From Neobacillus vireti (GTDB lineage: Bacteria > Bacillota > Bacilli > Bacillales > Cytobacillaceae): 64,000 nt of DNA. How positions within the stretch are numbered: position 1 is the first letter of the stretch; every line of letters starts with the position of its first letter. The notes beneath the pieces are model-generated. The model was not told the origin of the DNA, ran no database searches, and saw only the letters and a list, made by a program, of their open reading frames with translations. A program made the translations under genes and the position numbers. The stretch covers positions 251,556 to 315,555 of the forward strand of contig NZ_LDNB01000007.1 of NCBI RefSeq assembly GCF_001026695.1, given 5' to 3'. Below are positions 61,412 through 64,000 of this stretch, one piece after another.

Positions 61412-61534
61412 TTACCCAATATACATATCACAAAGGAAAGGGAAGGGGAAGATGCTATATGCTTAAATTTTTCTGAAATTGTAGTCCCTGCTTTCCTTTG
61501 GTGTTGTTCCAAATACAAAAAGGGAGTGATGTAA

Positions 61535-62080
61535 ATGGAGCCTTTTAGCATTCCTTTAGAGACAATTTATTTGTATGGTTTAATTATTGCAGGTATTTTA
61601 ACGGTTTTATATGTACTGTTTGCCGATGTGTTTCATTTTCATGGCACTGGGGACGGAGGGCTGCATTTCCTTAACCCCGTACTGATCTTTGCCTTCGTGA
61701 CCATCATGTCTGCAAGCGGCTACTTGTTTGAAAAGCTATCATCACTACATTATTTACTCATTTTAGGTATCTCAGCTGTTGCCGCCTTCATTGTGGTAAC
61801 CTTACTAAATGTCTTTGTGCTCGTACCATTGTCTTCCGCGGAGGAATCGCTTGTCTATAAAGAATCGGATCTACAAGGCCGAATCGGGACAGTCATTACC
61901 TCAATCCCAGCGGATGGCTATGGTGAAGTGATAATTGAAAGTACGAGTGGAAGAATTGCCAAACCAGCTGTAAGCTTTGATGGTGACCAAATTCCTAACG
62001 GCACAAGCGTGCTTGTTGTCCAGGTCAAGGATGGCGTGCTCCAGGTTACGGTTCACCATCAATTAGAAAGTTATATATAG
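61535..62080 (+). CDS. yuaF: NfeD-like membrane protein YuaF
   Basis: 181-aa protein with three membrane segments (about 12-30, 48-66, 73-98) and a C-terminal OB-fold domain (about 108-178, DLQGRIGTVITSIPADGYGEVIIES). This is the NfeD-2 type, usually encoded next to flotillin. In B. subtilis YuaF works with FloT in membrane fluidity and microdomain organisation. GGGAGTGATGTAA precedes the ATG. floT follows 19 bp later. Confidence 0.9.
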   Translation: MEPFSIPLETIYLYGLIIAGILTVLYVLFADVFHFHGTGDGGLHFLNPVLIFAFVTIMSASGYLFEKLSSLHYLLILGISAVAAFIVVTLLNVFVLVPLSSAEESLVYKESDLQGRIGTVITSIPADGYGEVIIESTSGRIAKPAVSFDGDQIPNGTSVLVVQVKDGVLQVTVHHQLESYI

Positions 62081-62099
62081 ATAAAGGGGGAATAGAAAA

Positions 62100-63620
62100 A
62101 TGGATTTCAACGTTATTTGGGTCATTGTCGGGATTGTCGTACTTATTTTCATAGCTTTAATAGGTGTATTTATTACAAAGTACAGAACAGCCGGACCAGA
62201 TGAGGCACTAATTGTGACTGGTAGTTTTCTGGGGAACGGGAGTGTCCACGTGGACGAGGCCGGAAATAAAATCAAAATTATTCGTGGCGGCGGGAGCTTT
62301 ATTTTACCAGTATTCCAACAAGCCAAACCGCTTAGCTTGCTTTCAAGTAAGCTTGAAGTAACTACACCTGAAGTTTATACCGAACAAGGTGTACCGGTGA
62401 TGGCCGATGGTGTCGCGATTATTAAAATCGGCGGATCGATTAGCGAGATTGCCACAGCAGCTGAACAATTTCTCGGTAAGCCAAAGGAAGATCGCGAAAA
62501 TGAAGCAAGGGAAGTACTTGAGGGTCACCTCAGATCCATTCTTGGCTCGATGACAGTCGAAGAAATTTATAAAAACCGTGATAAATTTTCTCAAGAGGTC
62601 CAACGCGTTGCCTCTCAGGATCTTGCAAAAATGGGCTTAGTAATTGTATCGTTTACGATTAAAGATGTCCGTGACAAAAATGGCTACCTTGATTCACTTG
62701 GTAAACCGCGGATTGCTCAAGTAAAACGTGATGCCGATATTGCGACAGCTGAGGCGGAAAAAGAAACACGGATTAAAAAAGCAGAAGCTTCTAAGGAAGC
62801 AAAGCGTAATGAATTAGAACGGTCAACGGAAATCGCAGAAGCGGAGAAAGTCAATCAGTTGAAAGTCGCTGAATTCCGCCGTGAACAGGATATTGCCAAA
62901 GCGAGAGCTGACCAGGCCTATGATCTTGAAACAGCAAGATCAAAACAGGATGTAATGGAACAGGAAATGCAAATCAAGATTATCGAAAGACAAAAACAAA
63001 TTGAGTTGGAAGAAAAAGAAATTCTTCGCCGTGAGCGCCAATACGACTCTGAAGTGAAGAAAAAGGCCGATGCTGACCGTTATTCCGTTGAGCAGTCTGC
63101 GGAAGCGAACAAGGCAAGGGAAATTGCGGAAGCGGAAGCCAATAAATACCGAATCGAAGCCATGGCAAAGGCAGAAGCCGAGCGGATTCGCCTTGACGGT
63201 CTTGCAAAAGCAGAAGCACAAAAAGCACAGGGGTCAACAGAGGCCGAGATTATCCGCCTAAAAGGTTTGGCAGAAGCGGAAGCGAAAGAAAAAATCGCCG
63301 AAGCGTTCGAGCAATTCGGTCAAGCTGCGATTCTCGACATGGTCGTCAAAATGCTTCCTGAATATGCGAAACAAGTGGCAGCCCCATTATCCAATATTGA
63401 TAAAATCACCGTTGTCGATACTGGCGGCGGTACTGGTGAAAATGGCGGCGCCAATAAAATCACAAGCTATGCAACCAACTTAATGGCAAGCCTGCAAGAG
63501 TCATTAAAGGCATCAAGTGGTATTGATGTTAAAGAACTCATTGAGAATTACTCAGGAAAAGGCAATGTAAAGCGAAGCATAGAGGAATTGGCTGAAGAGG
63601 TTAAGAAGAAAGACGAATAA
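62100..63620 (+). CDS. floT: Flotillin-like protein FloT
   Basis: 506-aa scaffold protein of functional membrane microdomains. It has an N-terminal membrane hairpin (about 6-26), the SPFH/PHB domain (about 30-200, with GGGSFILPVFQQAKPLSLLSSKL), then a long coiled-coil flotillin region rich in Glu-Ala repeats (about 215-410, AEAEKETRIKKAEASKEAKR and similar), and an oligomerising C-terminus. Length matches B. subtilis FloT (509). AAAGGGGGAATAG precedes the ATG. It is the second gene behind the SigW promoter. No yuaI-like gene follows within the window. Confidence 0.95.
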   Translation: MDFNVIWVIVGIVVLIFIALIGVFITKYRTAGPDEALIVTGSFLGNGSVHVDEAGNKIKIIRGGGSFILPVFQQAKPLSLLSSKLEVTTPEVYTEQGVPVMADGVAIIKIGGSISEIATAAEQFLGKPKEDRENEAREVLEGHLRSILGSMTVEEIYKNRDKFSQEVQRVASQDLAKMGLVIVSFTIKDVRDKNGYLDSLGKPRIAQVKRDADIATAEAEKETRIKKAEASKEAKRNELERSTEIAEAEKVNQLKVAEFRREQDIAKARADQAYDLETARSKQDVMEQEMQIKIIERQKQIELEEKEILRRERQYDSEVKKKADADRYSVEQSAEANKAREIAEAEANKYRIEAMAKAEAERIRLDGLAKAEAQKAQGSTEAEIIRLKGLAEAEAKEKIAEAFEQFGQAAILDMVVKMLPEYAKQVAAPLSNIDKITVVDTGGGTGENGGANKITSYATNLMASLQESLKASSGIDVKELIENYSGKGNVKRSIEELAEEVKKKDE

Positions 63621-63624
63621 ACAG

Positions 63625-63660
63625 AAAAAATCCTTATCGAATCTGATAAGGATTTTTTTC
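63625..63660 (+). terminator. Rho-independent terminator after floT
   Basis: AAATCCTTATC / GATAAGGATTT stem with a 6-nt loop and a T7 tail. Confidence 0.92.
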
Positions 63661-63676
63661 GGTACAAAATACCAAT

Positions 63677-63689
63677 GGTGCCTGACACC
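63677..63689 (+). repeat. Copy of the GGTGCCTGACACC 13-mer
   Basis: Exact copy of the dispersed oligonucleotide also present at 21002 (inverted), 21036, 41218 and 44360. Confidence 0.8.
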
Positions 63690-63746
63690 CAAACAGGATT
63701 TTTTAAAAATAAACACTCTGTTAATGCTCAGTGTTAATTTTACACC

Positions 63747-63880
63747 CAGTTGATTGGAGTGGAGGGCGCTTGACTCCTGCGGGATAGACGGGTCACTGGA
63801 GAACCCCGCAGGCGCGGATGCGCCGAGGAGGCTCCAGGACTCGCCCGCGGAAAGCAAGCGCCCGGAACGGAAATCAACTG
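63747..63880 (+). repeat. Dispersed repeat family R1, third copy
   Basis: Inverted ends CAGTTGATT / AATCAACTG enclose a GC-rich interior with CTCCTGCGGGA, CCCCGCAGGCGC, GCCGAGGAGGCTC and GGAACGGAAATCAAC. These blocks are shared with 50759-50879. Compensating changes at the ends (CAGTTGATT here, AATGTTGATT at 50759) keep the inverted repeat intact. Confidence 0.85.
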
Positions 63881-63963
63881 GCTAGTTTAAAAGAGCAAAA
63901 AATTTGGCGCCCCAGCGATTGGGACGCCCTTACTATTTTTAAAAAAGAGAGGTTAAATTTGGG

Positions 63964-64000
63964 ATGAGTAAGATGGCCGATAACCATGTACTGCATCAAA
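63964..64000 (+). CDS. Start of a gene cut by the window edge
   Basis: ATG at 63964 after an AGAGAGG stretch, opening a frame that reads MSKMADNHVLHQ to the window end. Too short to identify. Confidence 0.35.
   Translation, partial: MSKMADNHVLHQ

Overview
The window is a low-GC Gram-positive chromosome segment from a spore-forming Bacillaceae member. The gene order largely follows the Bacillus subtilis uvrBA-to-ssrA stretch, and there is a spore coat gene. The motifs at gene starts (LexA, CtsR, CggR, SigW) are of Bacillus type. Neobacillus, Mesobacillus or a related genus is plausible, but the sequence alone does not settle the genus. Almost every gene is intact. No phage, IS transposase or CRISPR-Cas locus was seen.

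Layout. 1-5.2 kb: uvrBA excision repair behind a LexA box. 5.2-8.2 kb, minus strand: glnQHMP-type glutamine importer. 8.7-10.6 kb: an orphan pair of Dpp/Opp-like permeases. 10.6-12.5 kb: yvlA-yvlB-yvlD behind a perfect SigW promoter. 12.6-16.6 kb: hprK-lgt-yvoD-ppaX-yvoF. 17.2-23.8 kb: complete histidine operon hisZGDBHAFI. 24.1-30.7 kb: TPR protein, trxB, then yvcI-rapZ-yvcK-whiA-crh. 30.8-33.6 kb: clpP (minus, CtsR box), tRNA-Arg(CCG), rpoN/sigL and a glutaredoxin. 33.6-40.9 kb: cggR-gapA-pgk-tpiA-gpmI-eno, the lower glycolytic operon with its CggR operator. 41-47.4 kb: a DUF7916-like TIM-barrel gene, secG, est, rnr, smpB and ssrA. 47.5-64 kb: mixed accessory and envelope genes: spore coat protein, MFS exporter, bcrC-type phosphatase, polysaccharide deacetylase, AI-2E-family permease, CDF transporter, DUF3231 protein, acyl-CoA thioesterase, serine hydrolase, nadE, tcyABC cystine importer and yuaF-floT behind a perfect SigW promoter.

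How the parts work together. Carbon control is strongly represented: HprK, Crh, YvcK, RapZ, CggR and the glycolytic operon. Protein and RNA quality control is also clustered: ClpP, SmpB, tmRNA and RNase R. Two SigW promoters (yvlABD, yuaF-floT) and a possible ECF promoter at the deacetylase gene point to a cell-envelope stress response.

Most notable. (1) The tmRNA gene is interrupted in its T-loop by a 278-nt ORF-less insertion with group I intron hallmarks. Removing it restores a canonical T-arm. (2) Five intergenic regions carry arrays of TTGGCGA (plus strand) or TAGCCAAAAC (the related core on the minus strand) at a strict 21-bp period. One array has an exact 124-bp super-period. Their function is unknown. 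(3) The MFS exporter gene has a structured leader with a nested inverted repeat and a hairpin that would mask its Shine-Dalgarno sequence. (4) Several dispersed repeat families and a duplicated lgt 3' end are also visible.
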